A DNA stretch of 64,000 bases from contig NC_057766.1 of assembly GCF_010389155.1 (NCBI RefSeq), positions 37,271,516 through 37,335,515 on the forward strand. Reading direction: 5' to 3'. Origin of the DNA: Erigeron canadensis (Eukaryota > Streptophyta > Magnoliopsida > Asterales > Asteraceae). Under the pieces are notes generated by a model. It did no database searches. It was given only the letters and a program-made list of their open reading frames with translations, and was not told the DNA's origin. Of this stretch, positions 45,505-59,090 are shown in pieces (position 1 is the first letter of the stretch; each line of letters opens with the position of its first letter). Both the position numbers and the translations under genes were made by a program.

Positions 45505-45654
45505 TTGTTTATATATTTTTTTCCCAACCTCCATTTGTCCATTTGCATTCTCTTCCTCTAGCTCTGACCCATTTGCTTATTCATCTCTAAATCTCATTTG
45601 CTTCAGTTATTTGCAATAAAGTTTTGATCTTTTGCAATCTTCAGCTGATTCAAG
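45505..45654 (+). promoter_or_regulatory. Promoter and non-coding first exon of the RLCK gene
   Basis: tttatatattttt near 45508 is the TATA box. A pyrimidine-rich leader runs to 45654, where aag|gtaaga is a strong donor. The matching acceptor ttcacag|tc lies at 46558/46559, 25 bases upstream of the ATG. This makes a ~900-nt 5'UTR intron. Confidence 0.6.
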
Positions 45655-45989
45655 GTAAGATTTTTATAATTCTGAGTGATTAATATTCTATCTGACTTGT
45701 TTGCTTTTTATGTTCTGTCCTTTTCTTTTTGGTTTATGAGGTTTTTACCTGCAAGTTCAAAACTTGTGAATGATTATGTATTTGTATCTGATCTGAGTTC
45801 AATAGTTCATTAACATTTGTATTTTTGTGAGCCCTGGTCATATGATGTTGCCTGTTTGTAGGTATGGTCTTAGAGTAAACACATACAAAAATATTTATGG
45901 TGAAAGTTGAAAAAAAAAAAAAAACCTTAAACAAGTCAAAATTGAATATGGGACGGAGGTTATACGAAGTAAATGAATAAGTTGACCAC

Positions 45990-46070
45990 CTTCAAGGTGA
46001 CCTAGTGGTCAAGTTACCTCATTCTCTGAGTAACATCTTGGGGTGGTCGGAGAAAGAGTTCTAATATGGT
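45990..46070 (+). mobile_element. SINE-like unit in 5'UTR intron
   Basis: A-box-like tgacctagtggtcaag is followed ~35 bases later by a degenerate B box (agttctaatatgg). It resembles tRNA-derived SINEs and lies inside the leader intron of the RLCK gene. Confidence 0.4.
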
Positions 46071-46583
46071 CACTTGGAACTTTGGTTATGCCTCAAACAT
46101 TTGAGTCAAATACTCTCCCCACCCAAGCTATTTTAATACTCGTAGAATATAAGTTAGGTTCAAATTCAAGAAAAATGAAAAGCCCTTAACAAAATTGAAG
46201 TGATTGGAAAGTCGAGATTGTATTCATTGTAAGTGTAGGATGACTGTAGGAGATAATTACATATTCACCTATTTAGGCATTAGATTATCACAAGATATTG
46301 AAGACTATAGTTTTTGCTCACATGGTATTTTTAAGTATTTGATAATTATTATTTGTGTTTAGCAATATACTATGCCTGTGGGCGGATCATTTCCCCTGAT
46401 ATATGTACAATCAAAAACCGCCTACAGACCAACCATATTGCTGAGCACATGATCCTTGCTGCTAACATATTGTTTACCATATCTTTATTATCGGTTGTGC
46501 AACCTAGGAGGTAACAAATTTAATTTTTCTGACTTAAGTTTGATACTGATATTCACAGTCAAGAGAGGAAATTTTGAGACAAT

Positions 46584-48190
46584 ATGATGTGCTTTCCGTT
46601 CTCTTCCTGCGAAGGTAAGGAGGAGACACCAATAAGTCCAACGCAACTGAGCACAATCCAGTCTTTAGATTCTGGTTCTTCCCATTTTAATGCATCTGGG
46701 TCAGAGACAGACTACCAAAGTGTTCCTGATCGAACCACAAAATTAAAAAAATCCAAACATCCAAGTTTCTCAAGAATGCCAAGTAATCTAAAAGAGTTCA
46801 AACTTTCCGAGCTCAAAGCTGCTACCAAGAACTTTAGCCTGGCCTCAAAGCTTGGAGAGGGTGGATTCGGCTCTGTCTACATCGGTACAATCAAGAACAC
46901 TCGGGATTCAGATAAAAATCTCAAAGTGGCTGTGAAACAGTTGGGGAACAGAGGATTTCAGGCAACTATCTGTTTTTGTGTTCTCACTGATTATTTCATG
47001 TAATTCTGATCAACAAATACCAGCTTTGTGTACAATGCTCATAGTTTTGTTTATGTGACGGGACAGGGGCACAAGGAGTGGATTGCAGAGGTGAATGTTC
47101 TTGGAATTGTTCAGCACCCAAATCTTGTTAAATTAATTGGCTATTGTGCGGAAGATCATGAAAAGGGAATTCAACGCCTTCTAGTATACGAATATATGCA
47201 TAATAGGTGTGTAGAATATCATTTATCTAGTAGATCTGGGACACCACTCTCATGGTCCACAAGATTGAAAGTAGCTCAAGACACTGCTCGTGGCTTGGCG
47301 TACCTACATGAAGGAATGCCCTTCCAGGTAGTTGTTTGTATTTTTTTTTTTTTTTTCAACTTAAAACTATGTCCTCTGGTGCTTAAAACAGGCATCAATG
47401 TACAACATTACTAATCTGGTCTGTTTTGATGTTGTTTCACAGATTATCTTTCGAGATTTCAAATCTTCAAATATTCTTCTAGACGATCAATGGAATGCTA
47501 AGCTGTCAGATTTTGGATTGGCTCGGTTAGGTCCTAAAGATGGACATACCCATGTCACAACAGCCGTATGTGAACATTTTTATTCATATTTGGGTATCAT
47601 AACATTACTATAACATTGTTTTCATTTTAAAGTTTCTAAATTTGGCAAAAACAATGGATCAGGTAGTAGGAACCATGGGGTATTCGGCTCCAGAATACAT
47701 TCAAACAGGTCGTCTTACATCCAAGAATGATGTATGGAGCTATGGGGTCTTTCTTTATGAACTCATAACCGGTAGGCGTCCAATGGACCGAAACAGACCA
47801 ACAGGGGAGCAGAAACTTCTAGAGTGGGTAAGACCATACCTAGATGACAAGAACTTCCGTCTCATAGTGGATAGTAAACTAGAAGGTAAATATCCACTTA
47901 AATCTGCACTAAAGCTGTCATTGATTGCAAACAAGTGTTTGTCTAGAGACCCCAAATCAAGACCAAAGATGAGTGAGGTTGTGGAAATGGTTAGCCGTCT
48001 CTTAATGGTTGAACCAGAAACCGTTCCTAGGTCACCTCTTGCAGTTGCTGTCCCATTTGATGCTATTGAAGTAGCTATGAAGGCAGATGAGGATGAAAGG
48101 AGGTTTAATAGCGTTGGAAATGATGTAAAACTTGAAGATTCTGCTTGGTTTTCTCGAATCTGGTTTTGGAAGCCCTCGTTAACTTGTTGA
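46584..48190 (+). CDS. PBL19: RLCK-VII protein kinase, PBL19/PCRK-like
   Basis: Coding exons: 46584-46961, 47067-47327, 47443-47565 and 47663-48190, giving 429 residues, the normal length for the group. The N-terminus MMCFPF has Cys3, a possible S-acylation site, in place of the Gly2 used for myristoylation by some relatives. Kinase landmarks: P-loop GEGGFG (91-96), VAVK Lys118, catalytic FRDFKSSN (Asp218), DFG (Asp236), APE (263-265). HNRCVEYHL and [16 protein letters not shown] fit the PBL19/PCRK branch, which relays signals from pattern-recognition receptors at the plasma membrane; that role is family knowledge. Intron 1 (46962-47066) begins GC, not GT (ttcag|gcaact), and ends gacag; GC-AG introns are a known minor class, and reading through would hit a stop in 13 codons. 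A second ATG at 46587 is an alternative start. Otherwise intact. Confidence 0.88.
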
Positions 48191-49656
48191 TTTTGAGAAG
48201 TCACAAAAGTACATACAATGGTCGTGAATTGCCTGTATGTCGATTACGATCAACGGGTAGCAAGTTTTTTTTTTTTCTCCTTGTAGTTATTGCTGCAGAA
48301 ATGATAGTGTTGGCATAGTGAGCGTAAAGGGTATTTTAGTCATTTTACAAATGCGGGATTCATGGGAGAACTTTAAGTGGCATTGTAGAAATTTCACTTG
48401 CATTAGTGTTTGCAAGTGTCAGCTTGCTTTCTTTGACAACATTCCCAGTTGAAGATTGACGGCTATATGCCTATATTCAACTATATATGGAATAAATAAA
48501 TAATTTCATGTTTTTGGTTAATTAGCCTTGCAGGTATTTTTATTTGCACATGTCATATAAAATATATATACTTTGACTTTGAGTCTTTGACCATTCAGCG
48601 TGGTCACGCCACCACCGGTCAAGCGTCACATAAAGAGGAATAAAAACCTCCTCTGATCAGTGATCATTCATCAACTATTTAAGACTCAAACGATTAGCTA
48701 CAAATTTTGAATCATTGAATTCGTTCATCTTGTCTAACTATCCGAAACCGAACCTACAAGGCGGTTACCATCAAATCAGCCACAAAAAATTGTTTAATTT
48801 TGGTTCGGTTTCGAAAAACCATATGTTAATACTAATATAAAAAAGTTGTAATAGTCAATAACAATCATATGTTTACATTAAATTATCTGACTTGAAAAAT
48901 AAACATCACAAGCTCCCGACTTAGCATTCAAACTTTCGAAGTTATCATATACGTATCAATTCTACTTTGTTTTGGACGTAACATATATACCATATTATTA
49001 TATTATAATAATTTTCATATAATAAATAATATTAATATTTATAGTATAATGTAAGAGTTTTAGTCATATTAAAAATCTATATCTACATCTACATAATTAA
49101 TTAAAGTTTTTATTAATAGTTTAATGTAAGAGTTTTAGTCATATTAAAACTCTAAATTTACATCTATATAATTAATTAAAGTTTTAATTATATATAATAT
49201 TAATATTGATTAAGAGAAACATGTCATGTAAGGTTCGTGTCAAATGTCATTTAAACAATGTTACAATCCTATTTTAATTTATTGATAGATGTCTATACAA
49301 TTTAAGTTTCTACCTACTCGTGATTTACTACAAAAGTCCCTTATATAATATGAAAAATGCTAAAAAAAGCCATTAAAACTTTATTTAACGTGCATAAAAA
49401 AAATTTATATTTTCATATTAAAAGCTTAACCTATGATATTAATATAATATTTTTATATATATTAGAGATAAAGTTAACAAATTTCATTAAAGAATGTTAC
49501 ATATATAAGAAAAGTTACTTAAAATGTTTGAAGCTATTTATTATAATTCTAAAAATAAAACAAGTTAAATTGCTGGCGTATTAGACATCAGATGTAGACA
49601 TAGCTATAGATACTTAACCAATATATTTATTTAACACACATATATATATATATATA
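48191..49656. other. Kinase 3' flank and spacer
   Basis: The first ~300 bases probably include the 3'UTR. A 75-bp period duplication (aatgtaagagttttagtcat and onward) lies at 49048-49113 and 49123-49188. The rest is AT-rich; the ORF at 49357-49584 is compositional. Confidence 0.4.
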
Positions 49657-50734
49657 CTAGGTCTTTTACCCGCACGATGTGCGGTTGCTTAAATGTATAG
49701 TTGAATTAAGTCGGTTAAAAGTTTAGAATGTCAACAACTATTAGTAATTTGTTTTTGCGTTTTATATACACTGATAAAAACTCATCTAAATATTATGTGG
49801 TGGCATCATGTATTCATATCATGTATTCATACATTTAACTTGTAGTTTTTGATGATAATTTATCAGTTTAAAGAAAGTTTTCACAATCTTAAAACCCTTT
49901 AAGATTTTATCATGTTAACTATAACATTTGTTACTTGAAATCATATAAATTTTAACAAATCAATTGATATTCTGTTGCGGTTGTGATTTTATTAACTAAA
50001 TAAAATGGTGCTTGTTTTTAGTTAAAAAGAAGATTTGACATTTAATATGACTGGTAATTGTTGTTAAAAAGAAATATGTCTAATAATCAAAAACTACCTT
50101 TTAAATATCTTTTTATCTTTGCCTAAAAATAATTGTCATTGAAGTTTACGATTTCTTTTATAATTTTATAAGATAAATAATTTTATTTAATTGTCAAAGA
50201 ACTGATATGATGTACTTAATTGCTATTTGAATGACAAGTTAACTCAAGAAGATAATGTTCTTAAGCTAACATTAAAAATAACATCATAAATAAAGTAAAA
50301 AGCAAAACAAAAAATTAAATAACAATATTAAGAAAACATGGTTATGGTCTTATGGATGTCTCCATCTTACTAAAACATGACGAAATAGAAAATCAAAATA
50401 TACTATGCAAGACAATAAAAAATTCTAAAATAACTTAGATAATATAAACGAATCTTAGGATCGAAAACAAATTCTTTTTGTGTTTTGGAAAATGAATCTT
50501 TTGGTAGGAAGAGAATTTTAAGAAATTTATTATGAATATATATTGTGATTTGAAAGTGATCGAGTTTTACAATTGAAAACATATATTAGAGATATTTATT
50601 ATTAAATAATATTGTAAAAAAATTATAAAGATGACACATAAGCTTTTATCCCATGTGTCAATTTTAAAAAATAACTTTAAATTGAAGATGCCTTTAAAAA
50701 GCTAGGATTCCTACTGTTTTAATATGTATATAGA
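49657..50734 (-). mobile_element. Helitron-like element C
   Basis: The best-preserved member of the family seen at 32811-34361. On the minus strand the 3' end is the hairpin ccgcac-atc-gtgcgg (49670-49684), a short spacer and CTAG|T (49657-49660). The 5' end is TCTATATACATATTAAAACA (from 50734), preceded by A. Insertion between A and T, TC start, hairpin and CTAG end all fit Helitrons. It is non-autonomous at ~1.08 kb; the interior is AT-rich without Rep/Hel coding. Confidence 0.65.
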
Positions 50735-52694
50735 TATACATATGTAGCCGTACATCAAAATTCGGCCCAGTTCAATTAACTGCACGTTTAGAAATGAAAA
50801 GCGTAACTGAATTGTTTTATGACGGTTTCTCGGTTTTCAATTTTTTTTCGTGTTTCAGTTTCTTTTTTTGGTTTTTGGGTTTTCGGATCAAATGGTTTGA
50901 TTCGGTTTTTAGCTTTACGGGTATTTTTATACACCTTTACTAATCCTAGAGACCTACATAACATATTCAACACACTACTAATCAATCACTAGATCGTCTT
51001 ATAACTTGCAATTCACACATTAATAATTTAATTACTTGTTTCGATCGTTAATTTTGCAAAATTTCAAGATAGTCAAATTCTCAACATGTAATCGAAGGTA
51101 CAATTAGTATAAAGAAAATTTGCATTAATTAATTTGTAAATTTATTACTTGCGAGCAACAAATGATAATTTAAGATAGGTAAATGGACCTATTTTTACAA
51201 AAGGGAATCTCTCAAGTTAACTTTAACATGACTAGTCATGTTAGAGTAATTTTGACTTTTGGATGAAAATTAAGAGCCAAAATTCAAAGATGATTTTTAA
51301 ATTTTGACCATTGATTTTCATTAAAGGGTCAAAATCTTTCCAACTTGATTCAAATTGAGGAATCAACTTGAGAGAATCTTTTATTTTTACATGGGAACAA
51401 AATTAAATGATTAATGATCAAATCTACACAATCCATATTATTCCATAAATAAAAGCCCAACGGCTAAAAGACTTAATATCATTTCTCAAATAGTTAAATA
51501 ATTACTCGTAATAATTATACCTTTTATATATTCTACTCGTACTAATCATATGTGTCCAATTTAGTAAAAAAATTAAGCCCAATTAATCCATGTCATAAGA
51601 ATAAGATTAGTTCAATGTACACATTGCTGTTAAAAAGAGAAACCAATAATATATGTCACGTAGACCCAGTTATGTTTCATGAACTCCTCTGATGAAACTT
51701 AGGTAGCAATAATCTTCAATAAAATTTGAAATGATGAGATATTTTTGTTTTGTTTGAAAACCCGCCAACTATTTAATTTGTAACGCTCGAATAAAATCTT
51801 TCTATATATCATCAAAAATTCATCATCATCATCATCTCAACTTAATTTTCACGTTTTCTTCCCTCTCATCACATTTGTCACACACACACACAAGCTGTAT
51901 TTTCTTTGTCTCTATACTAGCTTGTACATATCTATTGTGTCATACAATAACATTTACATATTTATTTACAAGTATATATATATGCCTACATGTAGATTTC
52001 TGTATGTTGTGAAGTTTAATCTGAAATGGTGGGTGATTAATCTTTAAGATTAAATAAGCATTTACGTTCCATCTAGCTAGCTAGTTTTTAAAAAGTGGTG
52101 TTATTCAAATATTTGTGTTGATTCTTTAAGCCTTAAATTTTTTAAGATTTTGATTCTGAGATTTTTCAGTTTAATTACTGAACTCACCTTGATAACTTAT
52201 TTCAAATTAATGTTGAAAAACATATATGGATCCACGGTTACTTTGATTCTAGCTAACTGTTCTAATCTTGGATGTCAATAAGTTATAATAGCTAGTGGTA
52301 ATTAATACGTATATTAGCTTAGTATGTGCGCGCGTTTATTGTCAAACGCATATATATATGTTCTTTGATAAAAACATACACATGATAACTACACACCTAC
52401 AAGGGTGATCCATTTAGGGATTTGGATCCCCTTTATAAATTTATATGTGGAATCAAACTCCATGTTTTTCGGTTAATTATCATATGTTAATGTGATGCAT
52501 AGCGCTAAGACGCTCTTTATGTGGTTTTGAGCTTTTTGACTATCATTTTCAACTAGAGTCTAATTATATAAACCTTCTTATCAATTAGTTAATGATTCAT
52601 GAACTTTGTTTTGAATTTCAGGGATGTTGCACTTCTTGTCCTGCTTTGACTTAGCTTAATTTTAATTAAGCTTAATTACCAATCTTCAATCAAA
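50735..52694. other. Spacer and 5' region of the OTU gene
   Basis: 51800-52000 has the character of a promoter/leader (ctatatat, CATCAT and ACAC tracts). A likely 5'UTR-intron acceptor tttcag|gga lies near 52621, followed by ~70 bases of leader to the ATG at 52695. Upstream of 51500 no gene is seen. Confidence 0.4.
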
Positions 52695-55484
52695 ATGTGG
52701 GACTCATCAACATCTGATGGTAAATGGGGTCTTAGTTTATATGATATTGAGCAATTCTTCAGTTATGGTTATTATGGAGATTATGGTTATCAATATCATA
52801 CGAATCACGACTATAATCAACAACATGCATATAACGCAAGTTGTTATCAAGAGGACCAGTATCCCGGTGTCAATAATGAGATACTAGTCTCTCTTCAAAA
52901 TGGAATATCGGAACTCTCAATTGCAGATGAAAATCAATCATCACATGCAGCAGCAGAAGAGCACCAACAGGATCTGTATCTGGTAGAGCACCTGCAGGTA
53001 CCAACAGATGCAGAACCGGATCACCCACAAGTATCTTCTCCAGTGGGGCAACTCGAAACGTTCACTACTAATCAAGATTGGAATTATGGTCCATCATCAT
53101 TGAATTACCATTATGGTAAAGCTTGTTTTTCATTGTTGAAACCCTTTAAATTAAAAGTAGTAGTTTAGCTTACTTGCTACATATTCTCCATTAGCTGCAG
53201 GTAGCGAAGGGAATGAAAGAATAAAGATAGATAGACCAACTACTCCATGCTATATCCCGGAAAACCAATCATGTAATGGGAAAGAGACCTTTCTAGAGAT
53301 TACAGATGCACTGGAGTTTAATGGAGAAGTAAGAAACAGACTACATAAAGTTAACCCCGTCAGTGTAAGTGCAAAGTTTATGTTGTTCAGTAATAGCCAT
53401 TCGATTTTTAAATTCATTCCTTTTAAGATTATTGGTTTGTGGTTTCATGTGCATACCGCGACTATTTTGTTTGCAAGTTATATGAGTACTTAATGATTGT
53501 GGTATTGTCATCTATATGTTTCAGCTTATTAGCCCCAAAATCAATGGAGATATACCTTCGGTTGATGAAGTATCTTCTGATCATCAGAGGCTGCAAGATA
53601 GGTATAAACGCTTCTTCTGATCGTCTGCTTTTTATATGAATATGCATATATTTGCAAAACAAGAAACTTCCATATATTTAGACTTATTCTTGAACTGTGG
53701 TGTTATTAGATTGGATTTACATGGACTCGTTGAATCCAAAGTTGAAGGAGATGGTAACTGTCAGGTTAGTATTGTCCTCCAAATAGTACATCGCGTTATA
53801 CTTGATTACAGCTTCAGCAGATTATAAAACAGAATTGGTTTGCTTACAATGTATAATAACGTCGATCTGAAACTTCAACTCTTTTTCTTCAGTTTAGAGC
53901 GTTATCAGAACAATTATATCACACACCAGAGGATCACAAGTTCGTAAGAGATAGGGTTGTAATGCAGGTACCTAAACATCCTAGAATATTACTGTGACAC
54001 ATGCCTATTCTTAAATAGTTGATCCGTTCTGTATTATTTTGTTCCTTGGGTATGAGTGCTGATATGCTATATCTTACATAAACATACAGCTTAAGATACA
54101 TCAAAATATGTACGAGGAATACATCCCAATGCCGTACCCTGAGTACTTGAAGCGGATTTCTATGTAAGTTGCACCTTTTTGCCTTTCTACAATCACTTTT
54201 CTTATCTAGCGTCTTCTTTAATTATGTCATGTCAATATTTTGAGCAGGATAGGAGAGTGGGGAGATCATGTCACCTTGCAGGCAGCTGCAGATTCAGTAT
54301 ATATGTTCCCGTTTTTGCCAATGAATAATATACACAGTAGAAGATAGAGTTCATGACATTCAAAGCATTTACGCCTTTATGTTTTTGTGCAGTACGGTGT
54401 CAAAATCCTAGTGCTAACCTCTTTCAAAGATACTATTTTCATTGAGATTCTACCCAAGGTCCTGAAGTCTAAAAGAGGTAACCTTCAATTAATCACTGTG
54501 TGTTTAGACATTTCGAAGTCAAGTATATATTACGTATATAACCTAGTTATCACGTGCCCTATATCTAAGTTTACACTCTTACCAGATGAAAAGAAAGTCC
54601 TCAACTCATAATAGTTATTAATCGATCAGTTGATCATAACTATTAGGTCTTTAGGGCGACGTCTTCCAATGATTCACCTACTAAGTATGAACTATGTTAT
54701 AGCTATTTTAAAATGCTATCTCATTTCAGATGATATACGTATATGCATAGATTTTCTAGTGCTTATATGCTACTACCTTATATACATGTATAACCACGTT
54801 AATCGTGTGTGATTATTTCCATTCTTTTACTATAATCAACTTGAATAACTACCAAACTGGCCATTTTTCACTATTATGCAGTCATTATGTTGAGTTATTG
54901 GGCTGAAGTACACTACAACTCAATGTATCCTAAAGGAGGTATGCATACTCAGCTATTATTCTAGCCTTATGTCAAAAAAAGTGGTACTGCAATTAATTGT
55001 CTATGATCGTGGCGCTTAAAGTTATTCTAATTAAAGGATTTAGCGTGTTGAGATTCTATTTAGCGTTGACATAAGAATATGGAAACAAATTTATCGCAAC
55101 ATAGAAGAAAAACTACCAAAAGTTCGATGGCTATATATAAGAATAGTGAAATTAACAGGCTAGCTACTTAAATGACCAGCATCTGTAAGTTGTAATTGCA
55201 TCTGAGATGCCAGTGAATTGTGATAGATATTGCATCAAGAGATCACTTGTTGCTTCTATTTTTCTAAGCTCTATATATTAAATTATTAATAAAGAAAGTT
55301 TGAGAAGGTGATAGATCAAATAAATTTTAGTATATTAAGCTGTACACAATAATTAACCTCATAGATCTAATGATACTTTTAAACTTTGACTTCCACAGAA
55401 ATGCCTTCATCCAAAAATGAGAAGAAAAAGGAGAGCAAGAAAAAGTGGTGGAAATTTAGCATGCCCCAGTCGTGCCTGTACTGA
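52695..55484 (+). CDS. OTU-domain deubiquitinase (plant OTU9-12 type)
   Basis: Ten coding exons fitted by frame and splice signals: 52695-53115, 53201-53364, 53525-53601, 53710-53764, 53893-53967, 54090-54163, 54248-54296, 54393-54477, 54882-54938 and 55399-55484. They give 380 residues with phases that all agree. The N-terminus is Tyr/Asp/Gln-rich and low complexity. Residues ~220-355 form an OTU cysteine protease: VEGDGNCQFRAL with Asp235 and Cys238, GEWGDHVTLQAAADSYGVKI, and WAEVHYNSMYP with His344 as the catalytic His. The C-terminus is a Lys-rich tail (KKKESKKKWWKF), common in this plant subgroup. These enzymes cleave ubiquitin chains; specificity cannot be read from sequence. No lesions are visible. 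Confidence 0.88.
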
Positions 55485-58400
55485 AAAGATGTATGTGCGA
55501 CTCATGTTGTTTGATCTCTATATTTCAAGACTATCCGCTCTTTAATCTACAACGGATAAAGCTGTGCTTTTCTTAGATTTATCTGTAACAATGATGATGG
55601 TTTGATCTCCAATGGCATGCTTATGACATTCTAGACCAATTAATTAATTCAGGGTTTCTTATTCAACATTTATTTTGTTGCACGATTTTGAAATATCCTA
55701 ATTGAATTACGCGAGTGCAATATTTACTGTGAAAATCTAAACATGAGCAATGTTTAAAGTGTTTGCAAAAAAGAAAAACAGTTAATACATATTAATATCT
55801 CCGCAAAGTGCACGTGTCACTCCCCCATAGCAGACCGTATCACTGCTAACTCTGCTTCCGAATCAGACAGAGGTTCTCTTAGTTAAGCTCTATTCCTATT
55901 TTCCTAGTCTATTTTTCTCTCGTATGCGAAAGTAAACCCTTAGAGAAACTGAGATTGCACATGCAAATATCTGGATTTTGGACAACAGTTAGATGTTCTC
56001 ACCTGCATTCTTCAGGCTGCTAGTGACTCAAGTTGTAACATTTAAGAAAACCATATATGAAAATCAAATGATATTCAATGTGCCAAACACTTAGATCGGG
56101 TGCAAGGGTGGACGTCTAATTGAATGTAGTGAAAAAAACTTTCACCAAATAAGCAACTTACTTCAGATTTTGCTTTCAAGACACCACTATATGATCATCA
56201 TAGGTTGTCATTAAGGTCGGAGGACGTTGACAACGATGATATGGAGGATGCTCCCATGGTCGACTGACATTACCAAGTGGTAAGTACCTCAGAGACAAAT
56301 TTCAACATTAAATCTCTAGTATACAGAACCAAAGATGACAGAAAGCATCCTTCCTTCTCAATGCCCGAGCATCCATCCAATGCATTCTTTTAAATCTTGT
56401 ACCCATGGAGTGTAACTGAACGCCAACCCATCATTGATAAGTACTAATATATATTCCAAATGTTTGCTTATAATGCACAAATGACGGTTATAACAAACTT
56501 CTAGCAAGTGGGTGCACCAGGAATACATTCAGAAAGCATTTTTGTTCCTTGTTTGAGTTTATACTCGAACATAAAGAAAAGTAAATATGCACTCTCACTG
56601 GAAATTTATTACAGTGACCAGCTGTAATAAACAGATATATTTTTCTGGAAGCTTAAAAGGATTAAATGTATATACCCGTACCAGGTTTAGAACCTGCACT
56701 ATGCATTGCAATATAGAGCAACTGTTGACGTAATATTAACTTACTAGCGTTATTTGATCAATTATTAAGGAAGATATATCTAAGTTAACCATTGAGAATG
56801 ATAAAACTATACTGCAATCGTTTCATATATAACAATGAACACAACTGAACTTTGACTATTCTGTATAAACAAGTATCAATGACATCAAATAAAAAACCGG
56901 AAAACACAACAACAGATTCAATTCGGAGTAATAAAATAAGAACACAGAGCGGTAAAATCATCAAAACTTTCAACTATCTGCTCGATGATTAGCATCCGAA
57001 TAAATTGGCATTTGCATCAGTGATTAGTCTTCCAACTGCTGTTACCATCTTTAGTGTATGGCTTTGTAGAAAACTGCAAATCAAATGTCGGATCCTTCAT
57101 ATTTAGTCTCCATTGCAATCATCTTCAAGATATCAGTTTATCTAAAAACCAGTTATAAAACTTCTCGTAATTTGATCATAAAATGAACACATGCACAAAA
57201 TATCAAGATATTGATTCACATAACTCACCCAAAAAAAGCATACAAACTCCAAAGCCATAACATTGTCATGGAATTGAGATGGTGTCAAGCACAAGGATTC
57301 AGCAAATAATAGATTGTTGGTGAGAAACCTTGATCAGTATCAGCAATCGTCTCAAGTAAAACTTGAACCCACAATCTTTTTGTTGATGAGTTACACCCAA
57401 TACCGCTAGGCCAAAATCCCTTTGGTGGAAATTTAAAAAATATGAATGCTCCATTTGATCACTAAGGTACATTTTAGTAAGAGTGAAACCTTAAGCCCAG
57501 AATATGTAGCTTTTACATAGTTTGTCCAATTCAGCCTACATATCTGGAAACAGCAAAGTAGATCATATTTTAATCAATTTCGTTGTGACTTATTGATCTA
57601 GAAAATTTGGTAAGTAGCTAAAAAGCAGCATATTAAAAGCTGTTAAAGCAAGGGAATGACTTCAAAAGTTCAAATGAGTCTACTAGTATGCAAATCAAGT
57701 TCCTCACAGACTGCCATACAGCCAGCATAATATGTTTGGTACTTCCCAGTTTTTCACTTTTTCTAGACCTTCATCTTGTTCTGCATCAAAAAATCAAAGA
57801 GTAATATGATTGATCACCATAATGATAAACTCATCCTGAAAGCCAAGTATAAATGGTCAACGTATTAACTGTTCCAGTTGCAATTTATCTGCTAAACCAT
57901 AGATGGTTGTAGATAGAGGTTGCATATCATAGGGTTACACGGGTTGGCTAGTGGGCCAGAACCGGTTAAATCTGGTAAATTTAGCGTTAGCCAAAATGGA
58001 CTAGGGCAGGACTGACACAACCACCCTTTTTTACCCTTTTATTGGGATTATAAATACTTGATGTGTTATGTATGGGAAAAGGTTCATGTAACAACCATTT
58101 GAAATGGAAAGAACCATGAGAACCTTTAAATTATAACTTGATGTTCATATGTGAATGGTATAAGTGAACAAATTCGTTCACATATGAACGGATCAAGTTA
58201 TACTTAATATTACCTATGTTCATATATGAATAGTTCTCACATGAAGCTTACCCGTTATGTATGAATACCAAAACCTGATCATTATAATCAAACTTTTTTA
58301 ACATAAAGCATTTAGGAGGTCTTGTGCTGGTAGATTTTCTTCGGGTAGCTTTCAACGAGTTTGATCTGTTCCCTTTTCAGGTAAAATATTTAGCTTAACC

Positions 58401-58547
58401 CATACATTTGTTTCCTTCGAACAAGTTTGATCGGTTAAAATACAAACCAAATTGGCCCATTTGAAGGTTAAAATACCCCCTCTACTTGGATAGAACTATA
58501 GAAGAATAGCTTACCTCTCATAATTTGTCTTTAGAGGCCAGAAATAC
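55485..58547. other. Long gene-poor stretch with SINE-like remnant
   Basis: The first ~200 bases are probably OTU 3'UTR. A minus-strand A box (ggcctagcggtattgg, ~57398-57413) followed by B box gggttcaagtttt (~57360-57372) marks a SINE-like remnant. The rest is moderately AT-rich with no domain recognised. Some could be untranslated or intronic sequence of the minus-strand PPR gene downstream, but nothing proves it. Confidence 0.35.
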
Positions 58548-59090
58548 CAAGGTTGTAAATAACGGTCGGCGGTCACTCGGCGGCCAACCACCTTTAAGGA
58601 TAAATCTCATTTCGCGGAGATATATCGGCGTTATAACGGAGACTATAAATTACAAAGGAATTTCTTTTTTAAAGGATATATATTAACAATATCTCTACAA
58701 AATAATTCAATAGACCATAAAAAACTAAAAAGTATAACATATAATACCTATACTTATTTTTATATGATTTTTTTATTTTTTTAAAATTTACAATAATAAG
58801 TACCTACCCAAAAATGTTGATGGTTTTATGTAAACCAAGTTATCGTTCTATTTCATAAGTTATTGGTATTGGTTTCAAAACCAAAATTAGCCTAATAAAC
58901 ACAAAATCATTAAGTTAAATATATGTATCTATCTATTATCCATGACCTCAGCCTTGTTAAGTTCGTTATTTGACTCTTTTTAAATGCAACCTTTAAATCT
59001 ACCCTACAAGACACATAACGTAATGGCAGACCACCTTTAAGCATTATAACACCTTTATAACGGTCTTTAAAACCTTTATTTACAACACTG
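58548..59090. mobile_element. hAT-like miniature element (copy 2)
   Basis: 543 bp, starting caaggttgtaaataacgg and ending tatttacaacactg. The termini are inverted and match the CARNGTTGTAAA form of hAT ends. Flanking 8-mers agaaatac (58540-58547) and aaaaatac (59091-59098) differ at one base. It shares its start and the gatatatcgg ... gactataaa block with 14049-14545. No transposase. Confidence 0.78.

Noticed and set aside
49357..49584. 75-codon plus-strand ORF rich in Lys, Ile and Leu
   Set aside because: AT-driven composition, with no motif and no splice or promoter context.
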